Below, piece after piece: positions 9,898 through 16,278 of a DNA stretch of 27,062 nucleotides. The stretch spans positions 1-27,062 of the IMG/VR virus record IMGVR_UViG_3300014926_000062, one strand, 5' to 3'. Each line of letters opens with the position of its first letter. Positions within the stretch are counted from its first letter, which is position 1. The position numbers were made by a program, and so were the translations under genes. Under the pieces are notes generated by a model, which searched no databases, was not told the DNA's origin, and saw nothing but the letters and a program-made list of their open reading frames with translations. The stretch is from a virus.

Positions 9898-10670
9898 GTT
9901 CAGTTACATTTAGCACTGCGGTTGGAGGTGATGGTTCAACCGTTACCGATGACAACAATGCAACAACAGGATTGCGTGATGGCGGTTGGAAAACGCGATT
10001 TGTACCATGTTTTACACAGCAAGTTGCGGTAGCAAATTATGTTGTTAATACAGCATTAACGGTTTTAGGTGGTGCAACAACAAATTCAACAAGCACAACA
10101 TCTTTAACTATTGGCACAGGCTCAAAATCATTAACGCTTGTTGAATCTGGCAAAGCATATATTGTTGGGCAATATGTAGTTATTGCATCAACTGCATCAC
10201 CGTCAAATAATATGGTTGGGCAAATAACATCGTTCTCAGGAACATCATTGGTTGTAAACGTAACAACAACAATTAATGGCAGTGGAACAATATCAGCATG
10301 GTCTATTAGTGTTACGTTAGCGTCTGGCCAAACTGTCGATGGTACAAATAAGATTGGCTATCTTAACATTCCGTTGTCAGGTATCAAGACAGCAAGCTAC
10401 ACACTTGTTGCTGGTGATGTCGGCAAGTTTATTGAGCTAGGTACTTCTGGCTCAATCGTAGTTCCTGCATCTGTGTTTGCTGCTGGCGATGCAATCAGTA
10501 TTTTTAACAATACATCAGCGTCTATCTCCTGCACTTGTTCTGCAATAACAACCGTTTATAAAGGCGGCACAGACGCAGATATTGCTTCTTTTAGCGTTAC
10601 TACAAGAGGTGTAGCAACTATTCTATTTATCACAGCCACAGTCGCTGTAGTTACGGGGAACTTAGCATGA
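9894..10670 (+). CDS. Tail-fibre-like structural protein
   Basis: This 258-residue protein is Thr/Ser/Gly/Val-rich and nearly free of charge in its middle, a composition typical of fibrous adhesins. Its last 90 residues carry the pattern ASYTLVAGDVGKFIEL, SIVVPASVFAAGDAISIFNN and RGVATILFI...VVTGNLA. That is a recurrent C-terminal domain in phage tail fibre and tail-spike-associated proteins from aquatic phages. It overlaps both neighbours by four bases. It probably trimerises and forms a fibre or collar at the tail tip. The receptor is unknown. Confidence 0.65.
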   Translation: MSSVTFSTAVGGDGSTVTDDNNATTGLRDGGWKTRFVPCFTQQVAVANYVVNTALTVLGGATTNSTSTTSLTIGTGSKSLTLVESGKAYIVGQYVVIASTASPSNNMVGQITSFSGTSLVVNVTTTINGSGTISAWSISVTLASGQTVDGTNKIGYLNIPLSGIKTASYTLVAGDVGKFIELGTSGSIVVPASVFAAGDAISIFNNTSASISCTCSAITTVYKGGTDADIASFSVTTRGVATILFITATVAVVTGNLA

Positions 10671-11326
10671 GTGGGATAATGCTTAATGTGGTAGGTGGAA
10701 CTTTTAGTATTCCTATTCCCGTGCCAGCGATTGGCTCTGCGTTGGGTGGTGGATTCTTTGCTGGTCAAATATCTACTGCGGGTAATGGAGTGGCTGATTA
10801 CAACCTTGTGATTTCGCCTTTAGCCACAGGGCAATCTTCTACGCTTGCGTGGAAAAATGCATTGACCACCACACCGGGCGCTGATAGTGACATAGATGGC
10901 ATACAGAATACAGCAGATATGGTAGCCAACGGCAACGCTACAGTTTACCCAGCGGCGCACTTCTGTAATAACTTATCTACGGGTGGTCAAACAGACTGGT
11001 ATATGCCTGCTAAAAATGAGTTAGAAGTGTGTTATTACAACTTAAAACCCACTACAACAAACAACACCACATCATCTGGCATAAACCCCAATGCTGTTCC
11101 TGCTAGGGCAAGCAACTATACGGCTGGAACACCAGCACAAACCTATGCTACAGATTTTCAAAGTGGCGGCGCAGAGGCGTTCTTGGCTAACTATTATTGG
11201 TCTAGCACTGAGAAAGATACAACGGCGGCATGGGTAGACTACTTTCTTTACGGCGGTCAGCAAGAAGGCACTAAGACAATTGATTTCCTCGTCCGTGTCC
11301 GCGCCATCCGCCGTGTTGCAGTTTAA
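10667..11326 (+). CDS. Lectin-like tail tip protein (DUF1566/Lcl-type domain)
   Basis: This 219-residue protein has a short hydrophobic N-terminal region, then from about residue 60 the hallmarks of the DUF1566/Lcl domain. These are GGQTDWYMPAKNELEVCYYN, YYWSSTEKD, a Trp/Phe-rich strand and a closing VRVRAIRRV. This fold is related to the C-type lectin and formylglycine-generating-enzyme-like fold used for receptor binding and displayed at phage tips. The position after a fibre-like gene supports a receptor-binding role. The same broad fold is used by variable proteins of diversity-generating retroelements, but no reverse transcriptase or template repeat is present here. The target ligand is unknown. 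Confidence 0.75.
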   Translation: MSGIMLNVVGGTFSIPIPVPAIGSALGGGFFAGQISTAGNGVADYNLVISPLATGQSSTLAWKNALTTTPGADSDIDGIQNTADMVANGNATVYPAAHFCNNLSTGGQTDWYMPAKNELEVCYYNLKPTTTNNTTSSGINPNAVPARASNYTAGTPAQTYATDFQSGGAEAFLANYYWSSTEKDTTAAWVDYFLYGGQQEGTKTIDFLVRVRAIRRVAV

Positions 11327-11345
11327 TTTATAAGGAGTATCACAA

Positions 11346-11780
11346 ATGTACATTTGCATCACAGAAGTAGACGCAGTAACCAAAATCGTCTGCACAGCCG
11401 AGCCACAACGCACAGGCCCATCAATGCCTGCTGTCAAGGGTTGGACTCATTTGTGGCACGACAGTTCTACTTGGCCTGTATCTACAGCCTCTGATGGCAC
11501 ATATCTCCGCGCACCAAGATACTATGGCAATTGCGATGACGATGCTGACACCACCATTGCTGGCGTTCTGCAAGTATTGACTGAAGCAGAATTTAACGCT
11601 GCCAAAGTTGCTGAACACGAAGCCCGTAAGCCTTATCCATCGTGGGTTGGCTACTTAGACACAATGACATGGGCAGCACCTGTAGCAAGACCCGCTGATG
11701 CCATTATGAATGGCGGCAACGTGCGCTATCAATGGGATGAAGCAACAGTCAACTGGGTTGCCCAGACTCCAGCAACATGA
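11346..11780 (+). CDS. Small tail-tip-associated protein, cyanophage-like
   Basis: This 144-residue protein has an AAGGAG ribosome site at 11333-11338. It is rich in Trp and Pro, and its C-terminal half has YPSWVGYLDTMTWAAPVARP followed by YQWDEATVNW, a pattern I associate with small tail-region proteins of cyanophages and other aquatic phages. Its function is unknown; fibre assembly or decoration is a guess. The base composition is clearly higher in GC than the upstream tail genes: a hand count of 11401-11460 gives 34 G+C in 60. It shares that with the next gene, so the two probably arrived together. Its stop overlaps the sulfotransferase start. Confidence 0.5.
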   Translation: MYICITEVDAVTKIVCTAEPQRTGPSMPAVKGWTHLWHDSSTWPVSTASDGTYLRAPRYYGNCDDDADTTIAGVLQVLTEAEFNAAKVAEHEARKPYPSWVGYLDTMTWAAPVARPADAIMNGGNVRYQWDEATVNWVAQTPAT

Positions 11781-12598
11781 AAGAGTTTTTCTTCATCTCT
11801 GGCCTGCCACGGTCAGGCTCGACCCTGCTGTCGGCCATCTTGCGCCAGAACCCTGATTTCTACGCAGACATCTCCTCACCCGTACAAGGCTTGGTCACAT
11901 CGACCATCAATGTCATCACGGGCAGCGAGAGCAACCACCTGATTGATGAAGACAGACGCAAGCACATCCTGAAGTCCATCTTCAATGCGTTCTATGAGTC
12001 GGTCACGCCAAACACAGTGTTTGACACCAGCAGGGGCTGGACTGCAAAAACATCGCTTCTCAAAGACATCTACCCACAGACCAAGATCATTTGCTGTGTG
12101 CGTGACTTGCCTTGGATACTGGACAGCTTTGAGCGCATATCGGCCAAGAACTCCCTGTACGGCGCAACCCTGACAGACGACGAAGCTCGCCAGACAGTCA
12201 CCACAAGATGCGATGCGCTAATGGATGTGAAGAAAGAGGGTCAAGTGGTCAAACCCTACTACTTCCTAGAAGAAGGTTTGCTGTTAAACCCTGACATGAT
12301 TATGCTGGTGGAGTACGAATCATTGTGCAAACAACCTGAGAGCGTAATGCGTGAGATATATCAGTTCATTGGCAAGTCCTACTTTGACCACGACTTCAAG
12401 AACGTGGAGTATGAAAATGAGGTGTTTGACAAAGCGTTAAACATGAAGAGCTTGCACACTGTACGCAAGGAAGTGACTTGGCAAGAGCGTCCATCAATTT
12501 TACCCAAGTCAGTGCGGGAGAAGTATGCAGGAAAAGACTTCTGGCGCACGCCAGCACCAGAATCTGCTGTTAAACAGATGTTCAGCGTCAAGTGGTGA
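11777..12598 (+). CDS. Sulfotransferase family protein (PAPS-dependent)
   Basis: The 273-residue protein starts FFFISGLPRSGSTLLSAIL (residues 4-22), the 5'-phosphosulfate-binding loop of sulfotransferases of the Sulfotransfer_3 type. Later it has CCVRDLPWILDSFERI, matching the 3'-phosphate-binding strand and helix. Such enzymes move sulfate from PAPS to a hydroxyl or amine of a sugar, lipid, peptide or small molecule. The acceptor cannot be read from the sequence. The next gene is an APS kinase, which would supply PAPS. It overlaps the previous gene by ATGA. GC is high (35 of 60 in 11821-11880) compared with most of the window, which points to recent transfer. It could modify virion parts, tail fibres or the host surface. 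Confidence 0.85.
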   Translation: MKEFFFISGLPRSGSTLLSAILRQNPDFYADISSPVQGLVTSTINVITGSESNHLIDEDRRKHILKSIFNAFYESVTPNTVFDTSRGWTAKTSLLKDIYPQTKIICCVRDLPWILDSFERISAKNSLYGATLTDDEARQTVTTRCDALMDVKKEGQVVKPYYFLEEGLLLNPDMIMLVEYESLCKQPESVMREIYQFIGKSYFDHDFKNVEYENEVFDKALNMKSLHTVRKEVTWQERPSILPKSVREKYAGKDFWRTPAPESAVKQMFSVKW

Positions 12599-13095
12599 AA
12601 ATCCTTATAATGGGACTTGCTGGGAGCGGAAAAACCACTCTCGCTAAAGCTCTAGCGCATAGGCTAAACGCAGTGTATTTTAATGCTGATTCTGTGCGTC
12701 AAAATCTTTATTTAGATTTAGGGTTCTCACACGCAGATAGGATTCAGCAAGCAAGACGTATGAAGTTTTTATGTGATTGTGTATGCAAAGCAGGTCATTA
12801 TGCGATTGCAGATTTTATATGCCCTACGCAAGAAACACGCGATGCGTTTAATGCAGATTTCACTGTGTTTGTAGACCGCATTAAAACTTGTCAATACGAA
12901 GACACAAATGCTATTTTTGAACCGCCCGCCGACGCAGATGTTGTTATTAAAAGCGGATTAGACGTAAGCGAAGAAATTATTTTAATTTTAAACACATTAG
13001 AAAAACATCATGTCAATATTTGCGACTCAACAGCACAGCCCCGAGTTTGCAAAAGAAAGTGGGAATGCTTCAATCCGTCGGTAAGGATTTTGTAG
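12595..13095 (+). CDS. cysC: Adenylylsulfate (APS) kinase-like protein
   Basis: APS kinase phosphorylates APS to PAPS, the universal sulfate donor. Residues 7-15 are GLAGSGKTT (Walker A), FNADSVR at 29-35 matches the family's DGDNVR element, DLGFSHADR at 41-49 is the family signature, and AIADFICP follows. At 166 residues it is shorter than cellular CysC: the usual lid region is reduced. The last 25 or so residues look unlike the family and overlap another possible small gene, so the end may be remodelled. I chose the GTG at 12595 because it makes a GTGA overlap with the sulfotransferase stop; GTG 12592 is also possible. GC is low here (19 of 60 in 12661-12720), unlike its partner. Confidence 0.8.
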   Translation: MKILIMGLAGSGKTTLAKALAHRLNAVYFNADSVRQNLYLDLGFSHADRIQQARRMKFLCDCVCKAGHYAIADFICPTQETRDAFNADFTVFVDRIKTCQYEDTNAIFEPPADADVVIKSGLDVSEEIILILNTLEKHHVNICDSTAQPRVCKRKWECFNPSVRIL

Positions 13096-13139
13096 AAGCC
13101 GATAAAAAAACACATAAATTTCAATCTAAGAAAAAATAA
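13065..13139 (+). CDS. Possible 24-residue basic protein, perhaps the 3' part of a frameshifted gene
   Basis: ATG 13065 opens a 24-residue lysine-rich peptide ending FQSKKK with a weak AAAGTGGG ribosome site. Just upstream, ATG 13010 opens another 24-residue frame that stops at 13082-13084. Removing one base at the stop would join the two into one 42-residue protein reading IRR then KDFVEADKK. This may be a small gene disrupted by a frameshift, or chance. It overlaps the C-terminus of the APS kinase. Confidence 0.3.
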   Translation: MLQSVGKDFVEADKKTHKFQSKKK

Positions 13140-13149
13140 GGATATTACC

Positions 13150-13362
13150 ATGCCCGATGAAGCCTGCCGTTTAGCTAAAGTAGAACAACGAATTGACTCT
13201 CTTGAAGAAGTGTTTGAAGACAGAGGGAGAAAGCTAGACTCTATAATAGCCGCGCTTGACGAGATGAAAGCGGAGCAATCACGTTATAAAGGCTTTATCG
13301 GTGGGATTGTGTTCACGGTTGGCGCATTGTTTTCTTTTCTTACATGGTGGACGAGTAAGTAA
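13150..13362 (+). CDS. XhlA-like small membrane protein of the lysis cassette
   Basis: The 70-residue protein has an acidic amphipathic coiled coil (about residues 8-44, VEQRIDSLEEVFEDR) and one C-terminal membrane span (about 48-66, FIGGIVFTVGALFSFLTW) ending in a short basic tail. This is the XhlA-type layout found beside phage holins and endolysins. It probably assists holin function or membrane lesion formation at the inner membrane. The ribosome site AAGGA lies at 13138-13142. It overlaps the next gene by one base (TAATG). Confidence 0.65.
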   Translation: MPDEACRLAKVEQRIDSLEEVFEDRGRKLDSIIAALDEMKAEQSRYKGFIGGIVFTVGALFSFLTWWTSK

Positions 13363-13610
13363 TGGAATTTCTGCAATTTGCTACTGATGTTGGGTTTCCA
13401 ATCGCTGCGGCTTGCGGTGGCATCTATTTTGTTTTTCTCACACAAAAGTTTTTGCTTGATAGTGTGCTTGAGCGGATTCAAGGCTTGATTGCTATCATTA
13501 GGCAATTAGACAAGCGCATTACTGCCATGTCGCAAGATATAATTAAAATTGATGCGCTGATGTCTGAAGCGTTAGATATTGCAAAAGAGAAGGAAAAAAA
13601 TGGAAGCTGA
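13362..13610 (+). CDS. Holin-like membrane protein 1
   Basis: The 82-residue protein has one N-terminal membrane segment (about residues 10-32, GFPIAAACGGIYFVFLTQKF) followed by an amphipathic helix with IRQLDKRITAMSQDI and a charged tail. It resembles the next gene in layout and in its FPI-A-GG-Y signature, so the two look like tandem paralogues. Position between an XhlA-like protein and a lysozyme suggests a holin or holin modulator. No named family was recognised. Confidence 0.55.
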   Translation: MEFLQFATDVGFPIAAACGGIYFVFLTQKFLLDSVLERIQGLIAIIRQLDKRITAMSQDIIKIDALMSEALDIAKEKEKNGS

Positions 13611-13842
13611 TGCAATTGCAAAATATATAAATCAATATGGTTTTCCTATCATTGCGGCAGGTGGCATGGGTTATATTGTCTATTATGTTTGGGTTTGGGC
13701 AACAACAATCGTCAAGCCAATACTAGAAGAAGCCTATGTTGTGCTTGTTGAACTTATCGATCAGATTCGCGTACTGGATAACGATATGATTCGATTAACA
13801 CAAAAAATCAGCACTATTTTATTGATGCGGGGGAAGAAATGA
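13600..13842 (+). CDS. Holin-like membrane protein 2
   Basis: Starting at ATG 13600, preceded by AGAAGGA at 13587-13593, this is an 80-residue protein with a membrane segment about residues 12-34 (GFPIIAAGGMGYIVYYVWVW). An amphipathic helix with IRVLDNDMIRLTQKI and a basic end follow. It is related in plan to the preceding protein. It overlaps the previous stop and the endolysin start. A longer start at 13579 exists but would lie in the previous gene without a ribosome site. Role inferred: holin or antiholin. Confidence 0.55.
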   Translation: MEADAIAKYINQYGFPIIAAGGMGYIVYYVWVWATTIVKPILEEAYVVLVELIDQIRVLDNDMIRLTQKISTILLMRGKK

Positions 13843-14285
13843 AAACAGGTGAACGTGGTTTAGCGTTAATCAAAGAATTTGAAGGCTGTAAGTTAGCCGC
13901 TTATCAATGCCCTGCTGGAATATGGACTATTGGCATTGGCTCAACACATTATGGTGATGGTACGCCAGTCACTAAAAATAGAACGCTACCTAATGAAGGT
14001 GCGGCAATTGCTTTACTTGCGGCAACAATTGGTCAATATGAAAAAGCAGTTAATGCAACAGGCGTTGAATTAACACAAAACGAATTTGATGCGCTGGTTT
14101 GTTTATGCTACAACATAGGCGCAGGTAATTTTCTTAAATCAACATTGGTTAAAATGCTTAAAGCCGGTGATGATAAAGCCGAAATAGCACAACAGTTTTT
14201 ACGTTGGAATAAAGCAGGTGGTAAACCGCTTGCTGGATTAACACGCAGGCGAAACGCTGAAGCAGAATTGTTTTTAAGTGAATAA
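13839..14285 (+). CDS. Endolysin, T4-type lysozyme (GH24)
   Basis: The 148-residue enzyme is predicted to cleave the MurNAc-GlcNAc bonds of peptidoglycan. The catalytic region EFEGCKLAAYQCPAGIWTIG (13-32) gives E15, C24 and T30 at the spacing of T4 lysozyme E11, D20, T26. Cys in place of Asp occurs in other phage GH24 lysozymes. The end LAGLTRRRNAEAELF is the conserved C-terminal GH24 segment. There is no signal peptide or signal-anchor segment, so export depends on the holin-like proteins just upstream. No spanin gene was recognised nearby. The start overlaps the upstream gene by ATGA and a terminator follows. Confidence 0.93.
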   Translation: MKTGERGLALIKEFEGCKLAAYQCPAGIWTIGIGSTHYGDGTPVTKNRTLPNEGAAIALLAATIGQYEKAVNATGVELTQNEFDALVCLCYNIGAGNFLKSTLVKMLKAGDDKAEIAQQFLRWNKAGGKPLAGLTRRRNAEAELFLSE

Positions 14286-14289
14286 TAAA

Positions 14290-14319
14290 AAAGCCGCTTA
14301 TTCAGCGGCTTTGTTTTTT
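14290..14319. terminator. Bidirectional terminator between converging operons
   Basis: AAAGCCGCT (14290-14298) pairs with AGCGGCTTT (14304-14312) around a 5-base loop. An A-run lies on the left (14287-14292) and a T-run on the right (14314-14319), so it can work in both directions. It ends the plus-strand tail/lysis operon and the minus-strand early operon. It also overlaps the last codons of the minus-strand gene ending at 14298. Confidence 0.9.
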
Positions 14320-14426
14320 GCTACCCATTTTTGATAGGCTTCTTCAGGTGTTGAACCAGAACAAACAGCCGTTGTTTGTGTATAGCATAGCCAGATTCTA
14401 CCGATCTTTTTAAGTCGTGGTTTCAT
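14298..14426 (-). CDS. Small phage protein of unknown function (42 aa)
   Basis: The frame encodes a 42-residue basic protein beginning MKPRLKKIGRIWLCYTQT and containing STPEEAYQKW. This compact layout (Trp/Tyr strand pair then a helix) recurs in small phage proteins. It starts in an ATGA overlap with the upstream gene at 14423, so it is coupled to the operon. Its last codons form part of the terminator stem. Function unknown. Confidence 0.6.
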   Translation of the reverse strand: MKPRLKKIGRIWLCYTQTTAVCSGSTPEEAYQKWVAKNKAAE

Positions 14427-14572
14427 GCACTGCGTTCACTTATAAATACTGGTGTAACGGGATTATCCGCAAAATGTTTTAAACGCGCCATGTAATCGCG
14501 CATTTTTTGACCTCTTAGTGCTTTAATAGTTGGGTCTTGGTCTACTTTGTAGCCTTTGAAATCATAAATCAT
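14423..14572 (-). CDS. Small hypothetical protein (49 aa)
   Basis: A 49-residue protein beginning MIYDFKGYKVDQDPTIKALR and ending FISERSA. Charged and probably helical, with no known motif. Its ATG shares a base with the stop of the DUF3310 gene (TAATG) and its stop overlaps the next start, so it is fully embedded in the operon. Ribosome site GGAGA lies about seven bases before the ATG. Function unknown. Confidence 0.6.
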   Translation of the reverse strand: MIYDFKGYKVDQDPTIKALRGQKMRDYMARLKHFADNPVTPVFISERSA

Positions 14573-14793
14573 TAAAAATTCTCCAGTTTAATCAATCGCT
14601 CTAAATACCAATTGGCTTTGCGCAAATCTTCAATGCCATTTTTTTCTTTATATCGCCACATGTATTTAAATATATTTCCACGCAAGAATCCACGAAACTC
14701 GTCATGGCTTAACATTGCTTGCATTGCATCAATACATTCCATTTTATCGCCTTTGTAATGCACTGGCGCGTGTACACTGTCACCAGTTAGCAT
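14572..14793 (-). CDS. DUF3310 family protein
   Basis: The 73-residue protein carries the DUF3310 signature: HAPVHYKGDKMECIDAM, FRGFLRGNIFKYMWRYKEK and ANWYLERLI. These small proteins are widespread in phage early regions, sometimes labelled nucleotide kinase-like, but no activity is established. I chose ATG 14793 over 14808 because GGGAG lies seven bases upstream of it, while the longer start has no ribosome site. That ribosome site is inside the WELTLC-coding end of the upstream gene, so translation is coupled. Confidence 0.85.
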   Translation of the reverse strand: MLTGDSVHAPVHYKGDKMECIDAMQAMLSHDEFRGFLRGNIFKYMWRYKEKNGIEDLRKANWYLERLIKLENF

Positions 14794-15026
14794 AACGTCA
14801 ACTCCCATTTGGCAGGCTTTACATAATGCGTTGATAAAAACAAACGTGAAAGCCTTGTTATTTCAGAAATAGGCTCGTTTAATTGTTTACGTTTTGCTTT
14901 GCAACTATAACAATCTTTGCAAACGTCATGCGGCAAATTATCATTTTTACGATTATACATAATCGTTCTATACGAATAAAATTCAAGATCATTGCGCATT
15001 TCTAAACATTTGGTGCATTGTTTCAT
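14787..15026 (-). CDS. Small zinc-finger-like protein
   Basis: The 79-residue basic protein has CTKC at residues 4-7 and CKDCYSC in the middle, which could bind one zinc ion. Its last 20 or so residues, ending in FLSTHYVKPAKWELTLC, closely match the end of the unrelated-looking protein at 16269 (FLSTHFLMPTRWELTLCN). In both cases the DNA for WELTLC supplies the ribosome site and ATG of the next gene. Function is unknown; nucleic acid binding is plausible from the cysteine pairs. Confidence 0.65.
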   Translation of the reverse strand: MKQCTKCLEMRNDLEFYSYRTIMYNRKNDNLPHDVCKDCYSCKAKRKQLNEPISEITRLSRLFLSTHYVKPAKWELTLC

Positions 15027-15223
15027 TTCTTATTCTCAGCAAGTGAGTAAGGATGACAAGTAAGATTCCATCTACCGTGTACCTCAAGTGACTTTAATAC
15101 AAAGTCTTGTCTTGTTGCTGCGGATTCGCACGATGGTTTGTCTGCAAAAATTGTTGTTGTTTGTGTAACTTCGCCAAACGCTACAATAGTATTAATTAAA
15201 ATATAGGCTGTTGTTGCAATCAT
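15023..15223 (-). CDS. Small secreted or membrane-anchored protein (66 aa)
   Basis: The N-terminus MIATTAYILINTIVAFGEV is hydrophobic and could be a signal peptide or membrane anchor without a strong positive charge. The rest has two cysteines (KPSCESA and NLTCHP) that might form a disulfide in the periplasm. No family was recognised. It is joined to both neighbours by ATGA overlaps. Near-identical 15-base junction sequences bound it on both sides (15023-15037 and 15220-15234), as if it were a small cassette. Confidence 0.6.
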   Translation of the reverse strand: MIATTAYILINTIVAFGEVTQTTTIFADKPSCESAATRQDFVLKSLEVHGRWNLTCHPYSLAENKK

Positions 15224-15357
15224 TTCTTATCCTCTTTTACTTTTAACGTATGCAATTCACCAATTCTACTGGCGTTAAGCAACCATGCTAATTGACGCAA
15301 ATAGCCTTGTTGTTGTTTTATGTATTGTTCTGCTGTCATTTTATCTTCTTGTGTCAT
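15220..15357 (-). CDS. Small hypothetical protein (45 aa)
   Basis: A 45-residue protein beginning MTQEDKMTAEQYIKQQQ, helical and Gln/Lys-rich, ending KVKEDKK. A second in-frame ATG lies six codons in. It begins one base after the HNH-AP2 gene stops, and its stop overlaps the next start. No domain is recognisable. The case for coding is the continuous overlap pattern with its neighbours. Confidence 0.55.
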   Translation of the reverse strand: MTQEDKMTAEQYIKQQQGYLRQLAWLLNASRIGELHTLKVKEDKK

Positions 15358-15358
15358 A

Positions 15359-15844
15359 TTAAATAGTGCAAAATTCGTGAAGTTCGCGTTTAGCTTCTAA
15401 ATAAGCTTCGTGAGCTTTTTCGGCAGTGTCAAAATATCCAAGATGTTTTTTATGTTTATGAAATATTATTGTAGCTCTAAACTGTTTAGATTTTTTATCT
15501 TGATAAACACCACGATAGCCAGAATTATTTTTATTTTGTGGTTTAATTATTTTCTGCATAATCTTACTTCTTGTCCCCTCACGCAAATTTTCAATCCTGT
15601 TGTCTGATTTACAACCATTGATATGGTCAATACAACCTTTAGGAAATTTTCCGTGCAAATACATCCAGACCAATCTATGCGCTAAATAAGTATTACCATA
15701 AAGATGGACGTGTCGATAACCATAATTGGTAATATGTCCTGCAACATCCCCAGCTTTATTATTTATTGAAGTTGAAACTTTTCTAATTAACTCTCCATCT
15801 TCACGCAATGTAAATAGATGATGTAATTTTTGTTGTGTAATCAT
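15359..15844 (-). CDS. HNH homing-type endonuclease with AP2 DNA-binding domain
   Basis: The 161-residue protein has an HNH_3-type nuclease core: AHRLVWMYLHG with H56, then GCIDHINGCKSDNRIENLR with D73, H74 and N82. A C-terminal AP2 domain follows from about 108 to 155 (SGYRGVYQDKKSKQFRATI, HLGYFDTAEKAHEAYLEAK). Such HNH-AP2 proteins are free-standing homing endonucleases common in phage genomes. It sits between dUTPase and small genes and is coupled to dUTPase by an ATGA overlap. It is probably a selfish insertion. Confidence 0.92.
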   Translation of the reverse strand: MITQQKLHHLFTLREDGELIRKVSTSINNKAGDVAGHITNYGYRHVHLYGNTYLAHRLVWMYLHGKFPKGCIDHINGCKSDNRIENLREGTRSKIMQKIIKPQNKNNSGYRGVYQDKKSKQFRATIIFHKHKKHLGYFDTAEKAHEAYLEAKRELHEFCTI

Positions 15845-16278
15845 TTTGCACCTGTACTTCCAAAACCACCCGCACCACGCTCAGTTGTTTCTGTAAACTC
15901 GTCAACTTCTTCAAATATTGGGCGCAGCACAGGCACAAAAAACATTTGTGCAATACGCTCGTTTGGCTGAACGCGATAACTATCACCATGCGTCATGCGC
16001 AACTTAACCATAATCTCGCCCTGATAATCTGAATCTATTACGCCAATAGTGTTCATCAAGCCAATGCCGTGATTAAACCCTAGCCCACTGCGAGGAACAA
16101 TTAAACCCACGACAGATTTATCAGCGATATGGATTGCAATTCCTGTCGGTATCAATATAGGAAATTCTGGCGTTAATAATTCTGTGTTATCAATACACGC
16201 GTGTAAATCGATTGCAGCAGCTCCAGCCGTTTTAAATTCTGGCATAATTGCGTTGTCGTGTAATTTTTTTAGTTGCAT
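15841..16278 (-). CDS. dut: dUTPase (deoxyuridine 5'-triphosphate nucleotidohydrolase)
   Basis: The enzyme hydrolyses dUTP to dUMP and pyrophosphate, keeping uracil out of phage DNA and feeding dTMP synthesis. All five motifs of trimeric dUTPases are present: AGAAAIDL, PRSGLG, GVIDSDYQGEI, ERIAQMFF and the C-terminal ERGAGGFGSTG. With the start at 16278 it has 145 residues, normal for the family. I prefer this ATG to one five codons upstream because GGGAG precedes it at the right distance. That ribosome site lies within the last codons (WELTLCN) of the upstream gene. Confidence 0.96.
   Translation of the reverse strand: MQLKKLHDNAIMPEFKTAGAAAIDLHACIDNTELLTPEFPILIPTGIAIHIADKSVVGLIVPRSGLGFNHGIGLMNTIGVIDSDYQGEIMVKLRMTHGDSYRVQPNERIAQMFFVPVLRPIFEEVDEFTETTERGAGGFGSTGAK

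Noticed and set aside
10667-11326. Diversity-generating retroelement target
   Set aside because: No reverse transcriptase, template repeat or adenine-variable twin was found in the window; only the general fold class matches.
11072-11437. 121-residue minus-strand frame across the lectin-like and tip genes
   Set aside because: Antisense to two genes with good starts and motifs; the product has no recognisable pattern.
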